Below, one piece after another: positions 54,114 through 62,494 of a stretch of DNA of 64,000 bases. Origin of the DNA: Neorhizobium alkalisoli. GTDB lineage: Bacteria; Pseudomonadota; Alphaproteobacteria; Rhizobiales; Rhizobiaceae. The translations under genes were made by a program, and so were the position numbers. Position 1 is the first letter of the stretch. Every line of letters starts with the position of its first letter. Below the pieces are notes generated by a model that worked only from the letters and a program-made list of their open reading frames with translations, had not been told where the DNA came from and did no database searches. The stretch spans positions 186,001 through 250,000 of the forward strand of contig NZ_PVBN01000007.1 of assembly GCF_002968635.1 (NCBI RefSeq). Reading direction: 5' to 3'.

Positions 54114-54250
54114 AACGGGTGTTAGGCAGGGTTAACGCGCGGCCCGGAAACTTGTTGTGGCGGTTGGTTGAACTCAGATTTTTAGACCCCGACGCATCAT
54201 GGCACCTACTATATGTTGTGAGAACGAAACGGGAAAAAGGAAAGGTCTCT

Positions 54251-54270
54251 GATTCGTCAGCGATTCGTTC
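54251..54270 (+). repeat. 20-bp GATTCGTC-N3-GATTCGTTC motif, copy 2
   Basis: The sequence is identical to copy 1 (GATTCGTCAGCGATTCGTTC), with two GANTC sites 11 bp apart, and the identity extends through CGGCTTTG. Confidence 0.75.
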
Positions 54271-54509
54271 CGGCTTTGACCCGAAGGTTAATTCGATCAA
54301 TCCGGTGCGGAGAGCGAACGCTCTACGGTTCATCAAAAATTAACCATATCAATATGTTGACTCTGACGTCTCTCTGTGGGTTTGGAGGGTTTTGCCCAGA
54401 TGCTCACCAAAAGCGGTAAGAATCGAGGGCAGATTCAGGATGTCGTAGGGGCATGCGGACTCACATCAATATATAGCCGTGAACAAAGACTGAATCCTAT
54501 TGAGTCTTC

Positions 54510-54529
54510 GATTCGTCTCTGATTCGTTC
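54510..54529 (+). repeat. 20-bp GATTCGTC-N3-GATTCGTTC motif, copy 3
   Basis: The sequence GATTCGTCTCTGATTCGTTC differs from copies 1 and 2 only in the three central bases and keeps the 11-bp spacing of the two GANTC sites. Two more GANTC sites lie just upstream at 54492 and 54502. Confidence 0.7.
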
Positions 54530-54712
54530 GCGTCTGTTCCTTGAGCGGTGAATTCCCGGCAGAAAGCAGGTGATATCGCGCTGAAAATCTCCTGCTGAAC
54601 CTGCAAAACCGGATATGGAGGCTTGCCTTTATCTGAACGGATCTCCATGTGTGGCGGGGCCGGCGTTTTCCCTCTGTAGTGACCGGTCCATATATGTGCG
54701 CGGACCTAGGCT

Positions 54713-57700
54713 TTGAATTTTCAGCCCATGATGACCAGCGGGCGCGGCGTCACCGCCGTACTCGGACCTACCAATACCGGCAAGACGCATTACGCCATCG
54801 AGCGAATGGTTGCGCATGGTACGGGCGTGATCGGTCTTCCGCTGCGGCTTCTGGCGCGCGAGGTTTATACGCGGCTCGTGGAAAAAGTCGGCGTCTCCCA
54901 GGTGGCGCTGGTGACCGGCGAAGAGAAGATAACTCCGCCGAACGCCCGCTTTTCCGTTTGCACCGTCGAGGCAATGCCGCGCGAGACGAAGGCGTCGTTC
55001 GTCGCAATTGACGAAGTGCAATTGGCCGGCGATCTCGAGCGCGGACATATCTTTACGGATCGGATCCTGCACCTTCGTGGGCGCGACGAGACCCTCCTGC
55101 TCGGTGCCGCGACGATGCGGCCGATTCTCGAAAGGCTTTTGCCGGGCGTGACAATCGTCGAGCGCCCGCGCCTCTCCCAGCTCTTTTACGCGGGCCAGAA
55201 GAAGATTACCCGTCTGCCGCAGCGTTCTGCCATTGTGGCGTTTTCGGCCGACGAGGTCTATGCCATCGCCGAACTCATCCGACGCCAGCGCGGCGGAGCG
55301 GCCGTCGTCCTCGGTGCTCTCAGTCCACGCACCCGGAATGCGCAGGTCGGCCTCTACCAGTCGGGCGATGTCGAATATCTGGTCGCGACGGATGCGATCG
55401 GCATGGGTCTCAACCTGGACGTCGATCATGTCGCATTTGCTCAGGACCGGAAATTCGACGGGTACCAGTTCCGAAATCTCAACCCTGGAGAGCTTGGTCA
55501 GATCGCCGGCCGCGCAGGGCGACATGTCAGAGACGGAACCTTTGGCGTCACCGGTCAGGTTGCCCCCTTCGACGACGAATTGGTCGAGCGAATCGAAGGG
55601 CACCAATTCGATCAGGTGAAAGTGCTGCAGTGGCGTTCGAAGAACCTAGATTTTTCCTCGCTCAAGGCTTTGCGGGAGAGCCTCGACGCGTCGCCAACGG
55701 TCGCCGGTCTTACCCGTGCATTGCCCGCGACCGACAGCCAAGCCTTTGATCATCTTTCGAGATATCCGGAGATTCGGGATGCGGCGACGACGCCGGAGCG
55801 GGTCGAGAAACTGTGGGAAGCCTGCGCACTTCCGGATTATCGACGGATTGCGCCGGCGCAGCACGCGGACCTTATTTCGACTCTTTTTTCCGATCTTGTG
55901 CGCTTCGGAACTGTGAACGAAGACTTCATGGCGGAGCAGGTCCGCCGTGCCGACCGGACCGATGGCGAAATCGATACGCTATCGGCACGCATCGCACAAA
56001 TTCGGACCTGGACCTATGTCTCGAACCGCCCCGGTTGGCTTGCCGATCCGACACACTGGCAAGAAAAGACGCGGGAAATCGAGGATAGGTTGTCGGACGC
56101 ACTACATGAAAGGTTGACGAAACGCTTCGTTGATCGCAGGACATCTGTGCTCATGAAGCGCCTGAGAGAGAATGCTATGCTGGAAGCTGAAATCAGTGTG
56201 AATGGTGATGTCTTTGTGGAAGGACATCATGTCGGGCAGTTGGCGGGATTCCGCTTCACACCCGTCGCAGGGGCCGAGGGGCCGGATGCCAAGGCGGTGC
56301 AGGCGGCCGCCCAGAAGGCATTGGCTCTCGAATTCGAGGCACGCGCCGCGAGGCTCTATGCCTCCGGCAACGGCGATCTCGCCGTGGGATCCGACGGCTT
56401 CGTGCGCTGGCTCGGCGAGCCTGTTGCCCGGCTTACCGCGAGCGATCATATCATGCGTCCGCGGGTTATCCTGCTGGCGGACGAGCAGCTTACCGGCAAC
56501 GCCCGCGATCATGTCGTTGCCCGCATCGAACGCTTCGTCAATCATCATATCGCTACGATCCTGAAGCCGCTCGATGACCTTTCGCGGGCCGAGGACCTGC
56601 AGGGTCTTGCGAAGGGGCTGGCTTTCCAGCTGGTTGAAAATCTGGGCGTGCTCTTCCGGCGTGATGTCGCCGAGGAAGTGAAATCGCTGGACCAGGACGC
56701 GCGCGCTTCGATGCGGCGGTACGGCATCCGGTTCGGCGCCTATCACGTCTTCATGCCGACACTCTTGAAGCCTGCTCCCGCAGAACTGATCACGCTTCTG
56801 TGGGCCTTGAAGAGCGACGGCCTGGACAAGCCTGGTTACGGCGATCTCATCCCCGCACTTGCCGCCGGCCGCACGTCGGTTGTCGCGGATCCGACCTTCG
56901 AACGCATGTTCTACAAACTGGCGGGCTTCCGCTTCCTCGGAAAGCGCGCGGTTCGTATCGATATTCTCGAGCGCCTGGCGGATCTCATCCGTCCGCTCCT
57001 TCAGTGGAAGCCGGGCAGCACACCGCGCCCGGAAGGCGCTTATGACGGCCGTCGGTTCACCACCACGACCGCGATGCTTTCGATTCTCGGTGCCACGCCG
57101 GACGACATGGAAGAAATCCTCAAGGGATTGGGCTACCGCGCGGACTCCGTAAAGGCGGAAGAGGCACAGGCTTTCCTGGCAGCTCAAGGCGGTGCGTCTG
57201 CCGATAGTGTAGCGCCGGCATCTGCCGAAGTTGCGCAGGAAACTGCGGAGGCCGACGACGCCGACGCTTCCGAAACGGCAGAGGTTGCGGCCGATACGCC
57301 TGCTGAACCGGTTCAATCCGAAGCTGCACCGGAAGCGACAGAGGAAACGCCCTCGGCAGATGCGGCGGATGCGGCAAAAGCTGTCGAACCCGAGGAGCCG
57401 AAGCCCGTACTTCTGTGGCGTCCCGGCGGCGGTCGGGACAACAACCAGAGGACCGGGCGCCAGCCGCATGGCGACCGTCGCGGTCACGGCGGCGGCCAAC
57501 GCCAGCCCGGCGGCGAGGCTGCTCAAGGCGCCCAGGGGCGCCGTGACGATCGTCGGGATGGAGAGCGCCGGGAAGGACGCCCAAGTGGCGACCGCGATCA
57601 TGAACGTCGCGACGGCGGCCGGCCGAACCGCGACAACAACAATCGCCGACCGGACAATAACCGTGGCGATCGGCCGAACCGTGGGGAGCGCCCGGAGGGT

Positions 57701-57844
57701 GGTCCGCGCCAAGATCGCAACGATCGCGGCAAAGGGTCGCAGCCGGCTCGCTTCGAGGCCAAGCCTCCGCGCAAGGAAAAGCCGATCGACCCGGATTCGC
57801 CCTTTGCAAAACTCGCTGCTCTCAAGGAGCAAATGAAGAAGTAA
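54713..57844 (+). CDS. SUV3-like DExH RNA helicase with Arg/Gly/Asn-rich tail
   Basis: The product is about 1043 residues (TTG at 54713; an ATG at 54728 is the main alternative and the start is not certain). The N-terminal helicase core has Walker A GPTNTGKTHYA near residue 18, VTGEEK, Walker B AIDEVQLA and LLGAATMRP. The second core domain has LVATDAIGMGLNLDVDHVAF and GQIAGRAGRHVRDG. This pattern matches SUV3-like mitochondrial-type RNA helicases found in alphaproteobacteria. From about residue 830 an Ala/Glu-rich stretch leads to a disordered tail rich in Arg, Gly, Asp and Asn from about 900, likely to bind RNA. A role in RNA turnover is inferred. An S4-domain gene follows 4 bp downstream. 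Confidence 0.88.
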   Translation: MNFQPMMTSGRGVTAVLGPTNTGKTHYAIERMVAHGTGVIGLPLRLLAREVYTRLVEKVGVSQVALVTGEEKITPPNARFSVCTVEAMPRETKASFVAIDEVQLAGDLERGHIFTDRILHLRGRDETLLLGAATMRPILERLLPGVTIVERPRLSQLFYAGQKKITRLPQRSAIVAFSADEVYAIAELIRRQRGGAAVVLGALSPRTRNAQVGLYQSGDVEYLVATDAIGMGLNLDVDHVAFAQDRKFDGYQFRNLNPGELGQIAGRAGRHVRDGTFGVTGQVAPFDDELVERIEGHQFDQVKVLQWRSKNLDFSSLKALRESLDASPTVAGLTRALPATDSQAFDHLSRYPEIRDAATTPERVEKLWEACALPDYRRIAPAQHADLISTLFSDLVRFGTVNEDFMAEQVRRADRTDGEIDTLSARIAQIRTWTYVSNRPGWLADPTHWQEKTREIEDRLSDALHERLTKRFVDRRTSVLMKRLRENAMLEAEISVNGDVFVEGHHVGQLAGFRFTPVAGAEGPDAKAVQAAAQKALALEFEARAARLYASGNGDLAVGSDGFVRWLGEPVARLTASDHIMRPRVILLADEQLTGNARDHVVARIERFVNHHIATILKPLDDLSRAEDLQGLAKGLAFQLVENLGVLFRRDVAEEVKSLDQDARASMRRYGIRFGAYHVFMPTLLKPAPAELITLLWALKSDGLDKPGYGDLIPALAAGRTSVVADPTFERMFYKLAGFRFLGKRAVRIDILERLADLIRPLLQWKPGSTPRPEGAYDGRRFTTTTAMLSILGATPDDMEEILKGLGYRADSVKAEEAQAFLAAQGGASADSVAPASAEVAQETAEADDADASETAEVAADTPAEPVQSEAAPEATEETPSADAADAAKAVEPEEPKPVLLWRPGGGRDNNQRTGRQPHGDRRGHGGGQRQPGGEAAQGAQGRRDDRRDGERREGRPSGDRDHERRDGGRPNRDNNNRRPDNNRGDRPNRGERPEGGPRQDRNDRGKGSQPARFEAKPPRKEKPIDPDSPFAKLAALKEQMKK

Positions 57845-57848
57845 CGCC

Positions 57849-58256
57849 ATGACGGAAAAGGAGCCACAAGGCGGTTCGCGCCAGCGCATCGACAAGTGGC
57901 TCTTTTTTACTCGCATGGCCAAATCACGCTCCATCGCACAGGATCTCATCCGGTCGAACCATGTCCGTGTAAACGGAGAGATCGTTTCGCAACCCAGTTC
58001 CCAGGTGAAGCCGGGGGATCGTATCGATCTCACGCTCGAACGTCGCGATGTCGTGCTTGTGGTGAGGTCGGGCGGCGAAAGGCGCGGACCTTTCGAGGAG
58101 GCGCGGCTTCTCTACGAGGACCTCAGCCCTCCTCCGGAAGAGAGGGCAAGGCTGACGCTCTTCGAGCAGGCGCAGCGTGCGCAGGGAAGCGGGCGGCCCA
58201 CCAAGAAGGAGCGCCGGGAAACCGACCGACTGTTTCCGGACGCAGACAGCGACTAG
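57849..58256 (+). CDS. S4-domain RNA-binding protein (Hsp15-like)
   Basis: The 135-residue basic protein carries an S4 domain: QRIDKWLFFTRMAKSRSIAQ, DLIRSNHVRVNGEIV, QVKPGDRIDL. Such proteins resemble Hsp15, which binds free 50S subunits carrying nascent chains after heat shock. The C-terminal half is charged and unlike the E. coli protein. It starts 4 bp after the helicase stop, so the two are co-transcribed and translationally close, which supports a shared RNA- or ribosome-related job. Regulation by heat or stress is suggested by the neighbourhood (rpoH2, carD) but no promoter is visible directly. Confidence 0.88.
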   Translation: MTEKEPQGGSRQRIDKWLFFTRMAKSRSIAQDLIRSNHVRVNGEIVSQPSSQVKPGDRIDLTLERRDVVLVVRSGGERRGPFEEARLLYEDLSPPPEERARLTLFEQAQRAQGSGRPTKKERRETDRLFPDADSD

Positions 58257-58465
58257 ATTGGAAAAATCGCCTGCCGAGCCGTGGTTTTCGGAACGCTTTA
58301 TCCTTGCTAAGCAAAGCCAAAGGCTTTACCTGACAGTCGAAAAGCCGGATTGCCTGCCTCCTGTCCTCTTTGCAGTTAGGGTTTCGCCTGTCCCGGCTTT
58401 TCGGCATGCCGGCGCTCCTCCTGTTGCCGACGTGCTGCTGATCCGAGATGTTGCTGGGGTGCCGC

Positions 58466-58804
58466 ATGACGTATGTCGTGACCGACAATTGTATCCGTTG
58501 CAAATACACCGACTGTGTCGAGGTTTGCCCGGTCGATTGTTTTTATGAGGGTGAAAACTTCCTCGTCATTCATCCGGACGAATGCATCGATTGCGGCGTC
58601 TGCGAACCGGAATGTCCCGCCGAGGCAATCAAGCCGGACACCGAACCGGGCCTCGACAAATGGCTCAAGGTGAATGCGGAATTTGCGCAGATCTGGCCCA
58701 ATATCACCGTCAAGCGCGATCCCTTGCCGGAAGCCAAGGAGATGGACGGCGTGTCGGACAAATACGAGCAGTTCTTCTCGCCCGAGCCGGGCAAGGGCGA
58801 CTGA
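58466..58804 (+). CDS. fdxA: Seven-iron ferredoxin FdxA
   Basis: The 112-residue protein has two cluster motifs. [17 protein letters not shown] carries cysteines at residues 9, 12, 17, 21 and 25, and [12 protein letters not shown] carries cysteines 40, 43, 46 and 50. This pattern fits the [3Fe-4S][4Fe-4S] ferredoxins of the FdxA type, small electron carriers in the cytoplasm. The C-terminal half ([16 protein letters not shown]) is the usual helical extension. The start giving [12 protein letters not shown] is preceded by GGGGTG; a few upstream in-frame residues are unlikely. It lies between the S4 gene and carD, an arrangement recurring in rhizobia. Confidence 0.94.
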   Translation: MTYVVTDNCIRCKYTDCVEVCPVDCFYEGENFLVIHPDECIDCGVCEPECPAEAIKPDTEPGLDKWLKVNAEFAQIWPNITVKRDPLPEAKEMDGVSDKYEQFFSPEPGKGD

Positions 58805-59192
58805 TCCACGCGTCCGTCACATGGCGCGGCAGCGGTTTCGAATCGCTTTGCCTTTTTGTTGTGCACGCAGCGAGCGTGGCCTTGTGTGCACATGCAAAAG
58901 CAAATTATTGATTTCCGCACTTTTTTGTGGTAGGTAATAAGAACTGTTCCACAAGGTGGCACTCGCGTGCCCAAAAAACATCACGAAAGCAACAGATCAT
59001 CCAAAACGCGGTACAAGTGACATTGCAACGCTTGAATGTTGGCGGTCGCAGTTCGCGAGATGGTCTGTTTTCGCGCGCGTTTGTCGGACCAGTATGGAGT
59101 GACCCGACGGTTTCCCCCGTCTCATCCGGGCCTGACAGACCCGGTTTCCCCGACCCGAAACACGGGTGAGTAATAGGGAGTTTGTGAAACGA
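58805..59192. other. Leader region of carD
   Basis: This 388-bp stretch has no coding frame of note. It contains short dyads (GGCAC/GTGCC near 58957-58970) and an AT-rich block near 58900-58945 that may hold the carD promoter. I could not assign a clear sigma factor site. Confidence 0.5.
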
Positions 59193-59765
59193 ATGACGAC
59201 TCAGCAGAAGAAGAATTCTCCCGCGCGCCAAGGCTTCAAGACCGGTGAATCGATTGTCTACCCCGCTCATGGCGTGGGAACGATCACGGCCATCGAAGAG
59301 CAGGAAGTGGCGGGCATGAAGCTCGAACTTTTCGTAATCGATTTCGAGAAAGATAAGATGCGCCTCAAGGTGCCGGTCGCTAAGGCCGTAAGCATCGGCA
59401 TGCGCAAATTGTCCGAAACGGATTTCGTCGAGCGTGCCCTCAAGGTTGTCCAGGGCAAGGCACGCGTGAAGCGCACCATGTGGTCGCGCCGCGCTCAGGA
59501 ATATGATGCCAAGATCAACTCCGGTGATCTGATCTCTATCGCGGAAGTGGTGCGCGATCTCTATCGTGCCGAGAACCAGCCCGAGCAATCCTATTCCGAG
59601 CGTCAGCTCTATGAAGCTGCGCTCGACCGTATGGCTCGTGAAATCGCTGCCGTTAACAGAATGTCCGAAACGGAAGCCGTTCGCGTTGTCGAGATCAATC
59701 TTGCCAAGGGTCCCAAGCGCGGCAAGACCATCGAGGAAGACGAGGCTCAGGAAGAGGCGGCGTAA
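59193..59765 (+). CDS. carD: CarD-family RNA polymerase-binding transcription factor
   Basis: The 190-residue protein begins MTTQQKKNSPARQGFKTGES and has the CarD/TRCF RNA polymerase-interacting domain (IVYPAHGVGTITAIEEQEVA, KLELFVIDFEKDKMRLKVPV). A helical DNA-binding domain follows with WSRRAQEYDAKINSGDL and RQLYEAALDRMAREIAAV. CarD binds the polymerase beta subunit and stabilises open complexes, notably at ribosomal and stress promoters. The ATG at 59193 is the usual family start; a GTG 9 bp earlier stands closer to GGGAG and is an alternative. A strong terminator follows. Its neighbour is rpoH2. Confidence 0.93.
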   Translation: MTTQQKKNSPARQGFKTGESIVYPAHGVGTITAIEEQEVAGMKLELFVIDFEKDKMRLKVPVAKAVSIGMRKLSETDFVERALKVVQGKARVKRTMWSRRAQEYDAKINSGDLISIAEVVRDLYRAENQPEQSYSERQLYEAALDRMAREIAAVNRMSETEAVRVVEINLAKGPKRGKTIEEDEAQEEAA

Positions 59766-59790
59766 CCTTTTACTGCGCCATATATTTTTA

Positions 59791-59819
59791 AAACCCGGCC
59801 TCCCAGCCGGGTTTTTTTA
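59791..59819 (+). terminator. Intrinsic terminator after carD
   Basis: AACCCGGC pairs with GCCGGGTT over a six-base loop and is followed by a T run. Confidence 0.92.
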
Positions 59820-59821
59820 TT

Positions 59822-59846
59822 GGAACTTTTTCCGTGCTGCAGCGTT
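59822..59846 (+). promoter_or_regulatory. EcfG-type general stress promoter upstream of rpoH2
   Basis: GGAAC at 59822-59826 is followed after exactly 16 bases by CGTT at 59843-59846, a perfect match to the EcfG/RpoE2 consensus. It lies just past the carD terminator and 213 bp before the rpoH2 start codon. Control of rpoH2 by RpoE2 is established in Sinorhizobium meliloti, so the assignment fits known biology. Confidence 0.85.
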
Positions 59847-60058
59847 GTCCCGCCGGGATGGCGAATTGCGTTGATGGCATCATTCGCGTCCGTGGGAAGC
59901 AGTGCGGGCGGATTTCAGGCTTTGTGGCCGGATGAATCCCCGCGAACTCAACGAGGGGAGAAAAGCGCAGCTCTAATCTTCATCGCCCGTTCGAATGCAC
60001 GGTGCTGAAGTTTTTGGCTTCGCTTTTTTGTCGGATCAGACCGTTCACGGAGAACACG

Positions 60059-60922
60059 ATGACAGCCATGTCCGCAGACCGCACTATGATCAAGATAGCG
60101 ATGTCGGCTCCCTATCTTGCGCGAGACGAAGAGCGAGATCTGGCGGTGCGGTGGAAGGACGATCAAGACCAGAACGCCCGCAACCGTATTGCGCTTGCTC
60201 ATATGCGGCTTGTGATCGCAATGGCTTCCAAGTTCCGCGGCTTTGGATTGCCGATGAGCGACCTTGTACAAGAAGGTTATGTAGGGCTGCTCGAGGCTGC
60301 GGCAAGGTTTGAACCGGAACGTGATGTACGTTTTTCCACCTATGCAAGCTGGTGGATCCGCGCCTCCATGCAGGATTATATCCTGCGCAATTGGTCCATC
60401 GTGCGCGGCGGCACCAGTTCGGCTCAAAAGGCCCTGTTCTTCAATCTCCGCCGGTTGCGCGCGAAACTTGCCCGTGGGGATTCCAATCTGACCGCGCGCG
60501 CGATCCACGAAGAGATTGCCGTAGCCCTCGGCGTCAGTGTCGCCGATGTGCAGACCATGGATGCCCGTCTTTCCGGCAATGACGCTTCGCTGCAGGCTCC
60601 GTCCATCGCCGGCGACGCCGACAGCGGCGAACGACTGGATATGCTTGCAAGCGCCGAACCGCTGCCTGATGAACAGGTCTCGGGAATGATAGACGGTGAA
60701 CGACGCCTGAAATGGCTTCAGGGTGCGCTCACCAAGCTCAATGATCGCGAAAAGAAGATCATCCGTGCGCGCCGGCTCACAGATGAAGGCGCGACGCTGG
60801 AAGCGCTGGGTGCCGAACTCGGCATTTCCAAGGAGCGTGTCCGTCAGATCGAGAGCCGCGCAATCGAGAAACTCAAGATGGCGCTCGTCTCGGCCAACCC
60901 GCAAATGGCTGCGGTCTGCTGA
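60059..60922 (+). CDS. rpoH2: RNA polymerase sigma-32 factor RpoH2
   Basis: The 287-residue sigma-70-family protein has region 2 (AHMRLVIAMASKFRGFGLPM, DLVQEGYVGLLEAA, FSTYASWWIRASMQDYIL) and region 4 (ERVRQIESRAIEKLKMAL). The segment QKALFFNLRRLRAKL at residues 123-137 is close to the RpoH box QRKLFFNLR that marks sigma-32 proteins. The start at 60059 follows GGAGAACACG; 19 more in-frame residues exist upstream but are cysteine-containing and unlike the family. Rhizobia often have two RpoH proteins; length and the EcfG promoter upstream point to RpoH2, the general-stress-linked form. It directs polymerase to stress-protein genes. Confidence 0.93.
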   Translation: MTAMSADRTMIKIAMSAPYLARDEERDLAVRWKDDQDQNARNRIALAHMRLVIAMASKFRGFGLPMSDLVQEGYVGLLEAAARFEPERDVRFSTYASWWIRASMQDYILRNWSIVRGGTSSAQKALFFNLRRLRAKLARGDSNLTARAIHEEIAVALGVSVADVQTMDARLSGNDASLQAPSIAGDADSGERLDMLASAEPLPDEQVSGMIDGERRLKWLQGALTKLNDREKKIIRARRLTDEGATLEALGAELGISKERVRQIESRAIEKLKMALVSANPQMAAVC

Positions 60923-60933
60923 CGCCCTGCGGG

Positions 60934-62448
60934 CTATTCCGAGATAATCTTCAGCTTCTGGCCGGGCGACAAGGTGGCGCCGGCCGATAGTGCATTGATC
61001 AGCTTGAAAAGATCAAGTTTCCGGTCGGTTCCCATCATCCTGGCGGCCAGGGAAGCCACCGTGTCGCCTTGAGCGGCGGTCACGATCCGAACCCGCAACG
61101 GTTTTAATGTCGCGATCTCTTCCGGCGTCATCCGTCGGAACGTGGTACGCAGGAGATCGGCCGTGGTCTGCAGCGAAGCGCTGCCCTTCGGCACGGCGGT
61201 GAGAAACCGGAATATCTGTTCACCGACACGGATGACCGTCACGTCGAAGTCCCAGCGATCGGCGGACGCTCGAGCGGTTACCGCGGGCAGTCCATTGACC
61301 TGGATTTCCCGCACCGTTTCGGGCTGCAGCCCCGCGACCCAGCCGCTCGTCAGGTAATTGGTCAGGTTGTTGTTGTCGCCTGCGGCCACTCCGTCGAACC
61401 GGATTGCCGTTTCACCCGGTCCGGTCGCCAGCACCGCTTCCACCTTATTGTCGATACGGAAGTCGGGTGGCACGTCGAAGCGGATGCCAAGCCCACCATG
61501 CAGGAAGGTCTGGCCCCGAACATAGCCTTCCTGAGGGCTGTCACCATAGAGCAGGCCGTCGATGCCGGCCAGATAATAGTCGCGGCCCTTGTCGCCGACG
61601 GTGCCCTCCTGCCCAAAGTTGCGCGCATGGCGGCGTGCAAGATCGACGCGCTGGATGGAGTTGGGATGGCTCGATAGAAAGTCCAGGCTCTGATCGCTGT
61701 CAGGATCGACGGATGAATACCTGGCATAGGCCGCCATGGAATCCAGGAAGCGCGCTGCCGCATAGGGATCGTAACCTGCCTCGCCGAGCATTCGCACACC
61801 GATCACGTCGGCCTGCAGCTCCTGTTGGCGGGAGAAAGCCGCAAGCCTGAGCTTGCCGCGGGCAAGGGCCTGTTTCCCGGCAAGATCGCTCGAAAGCACC
61901 TCGGCGACGACGCGGCTGGCAATCACTTCCGCCTCTTCACGCCGTTGCCGCTCGATGCCGTGGTTGGCAGTCACATGCCCCATTTCGTGCGAGAGGACCG
62001 CTGCGACTTCCGAAGCGTCGTTGGCAAGGGCGAGAAGTCCGCGGGTCACATAGAGATAGCCGCCGGGCAAGGCGAAAGCGTTGATCGCCGGCGAATTGAG
62101 GATGGTGATGCGGAAGGATTGGTTGGGATTTTCCGAAACGGCCGTCAGGGCGCCGGCGATCCGGGCGACCAGTCGTTCGGTCTTGGCATCGCGGTATTCT
62201 CCGCCATAGCTCGCGACGATGCGTGGATGTTCCCGCGCACCCATTTGCGCCCGGGGATCGTTCTTCTGGACCTCATCGACGATTTGCGGGGAGTCGGAAG
62301 GAGAGACATTCGGAGTATAGGCCTGCTCGAAGATCGATTGGCAGCCGGCCAACAGGATGCCGCTGAGCAGCAGGGCGCCAGCCGTTCGAAAGCCCAGCAT
62401 AAAGCGAGCTCCTGGCAAGACCATTGAACCAGCCGTATCGCGCCTCAT
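60934..62448 (-). CDS. M48-family metallopeptidase lipoprotein with C-terminal LysM-like domain
   Basis: The 504-residue protein has a lipoprotein signal ending LLAGCQ (Cys36 with the ATG at 62448, preceded by CGAGGACG). A zinc metallopeptidase domain carries HEMGH at His154, Glu155, His158, and a possible third ligand is in QQELQADVIGVRMLGEAGYDP. A central region of unassigned beta-rich sequence follows, and the C-terminal VTAAQGDTVASLAARMMGTD, then KLDLFKLINAL and LSPGQKLKIISE, looks like a LysM module. BepA- and LoiP-type M48 lipoproteins degrade misassembled outer-membrane proteins; LysM would tether this one to peptidoglycan. It converges with rpoH2 with only 11 bp between stops. Confidence 0.88.
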   Translation of the reverse strand: MRRDTAGSMVLPGARFMLGFRTAGALLLSGILLAGCQSIFEQAYTPNVSPSDSPQIVDEVQKNDPRAQMGAREHPRIVASYGGEYRDAKTERLVARIAGALTAVSENPNQSFRITILNSPAINAFALPGGYLYVTRGLLALANDASEVAAVLSHEMGHVTANHGIERQRREEAEVIASRVVAEVLSSDLAGKQALARGKLRLAAFSRQQELQADVIGVRMLGEAGYDPYAAARFLDSMAAYARYSSVDPDSDQSLDFLSSHPNSIQRVDLARRHARNFGQEGTVGDKGRDYYLAGIDGLLYGDSPQEGYVRGQTFLHGGLGIRFDVPPDFRIDNKVEAVLATGPGETAIRFDGVAAGDNNNLTNYLTSGWVAGLQPETVREIQVNGLPAVTARASADRWDFDVTVIRVGEQIFRFLTAVPKGSASLQTTADLLRTTFRRMTPEEIATLKPLRVRIVTAAQGDTVASLAARMMGTDRKLDLFKLINALSAGATLSPGQKLKIISE

Positions 62449-62494
62449 CGTCCTCGTTTCACGCACCGTCATTTCCAAGGTCTGCCATCCGGCG

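Larger units (their letters stand above)
54012..54712. other. Gene-free region with clustered GANTC sites
   Basis: No frame in these 700 bp looks coding. Seen directly: two divergent GGAAC motifs (54076-54092), two GTTAAC palindromes (54111 and 54131), a CtrA-half-site-like TTAACCAT at 54340, and two copies of a 20-bp repeat. Ten GANTC sites start at 54251, 54262, 54359, 54420, 54432, 54458, 54492, 54502, 54510 and 54521. The hairpin AGAGCG/CGCTCT lies near 54311-54324. It is a candidate regulatory region or a locus for a small RNA. Confidence 0.6.

Noticed and set aside
54112-54343. Overlapping 74-codon frames on both strands in the GANTC-rich region
   Set aside because: Both lack a ribosome-binding site and family similarity, and they run through the repeated 20-bp motif. 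A chance frame is more likely.
58954-58972. Sigma-54 promoter (TGGCAC ... TGCC) before carD
   Set aside because: The GG-to-GC spacing is nine bases instead of the required ten, and the sequence is better explained as a short hairpin GGCAC/GTGCC.
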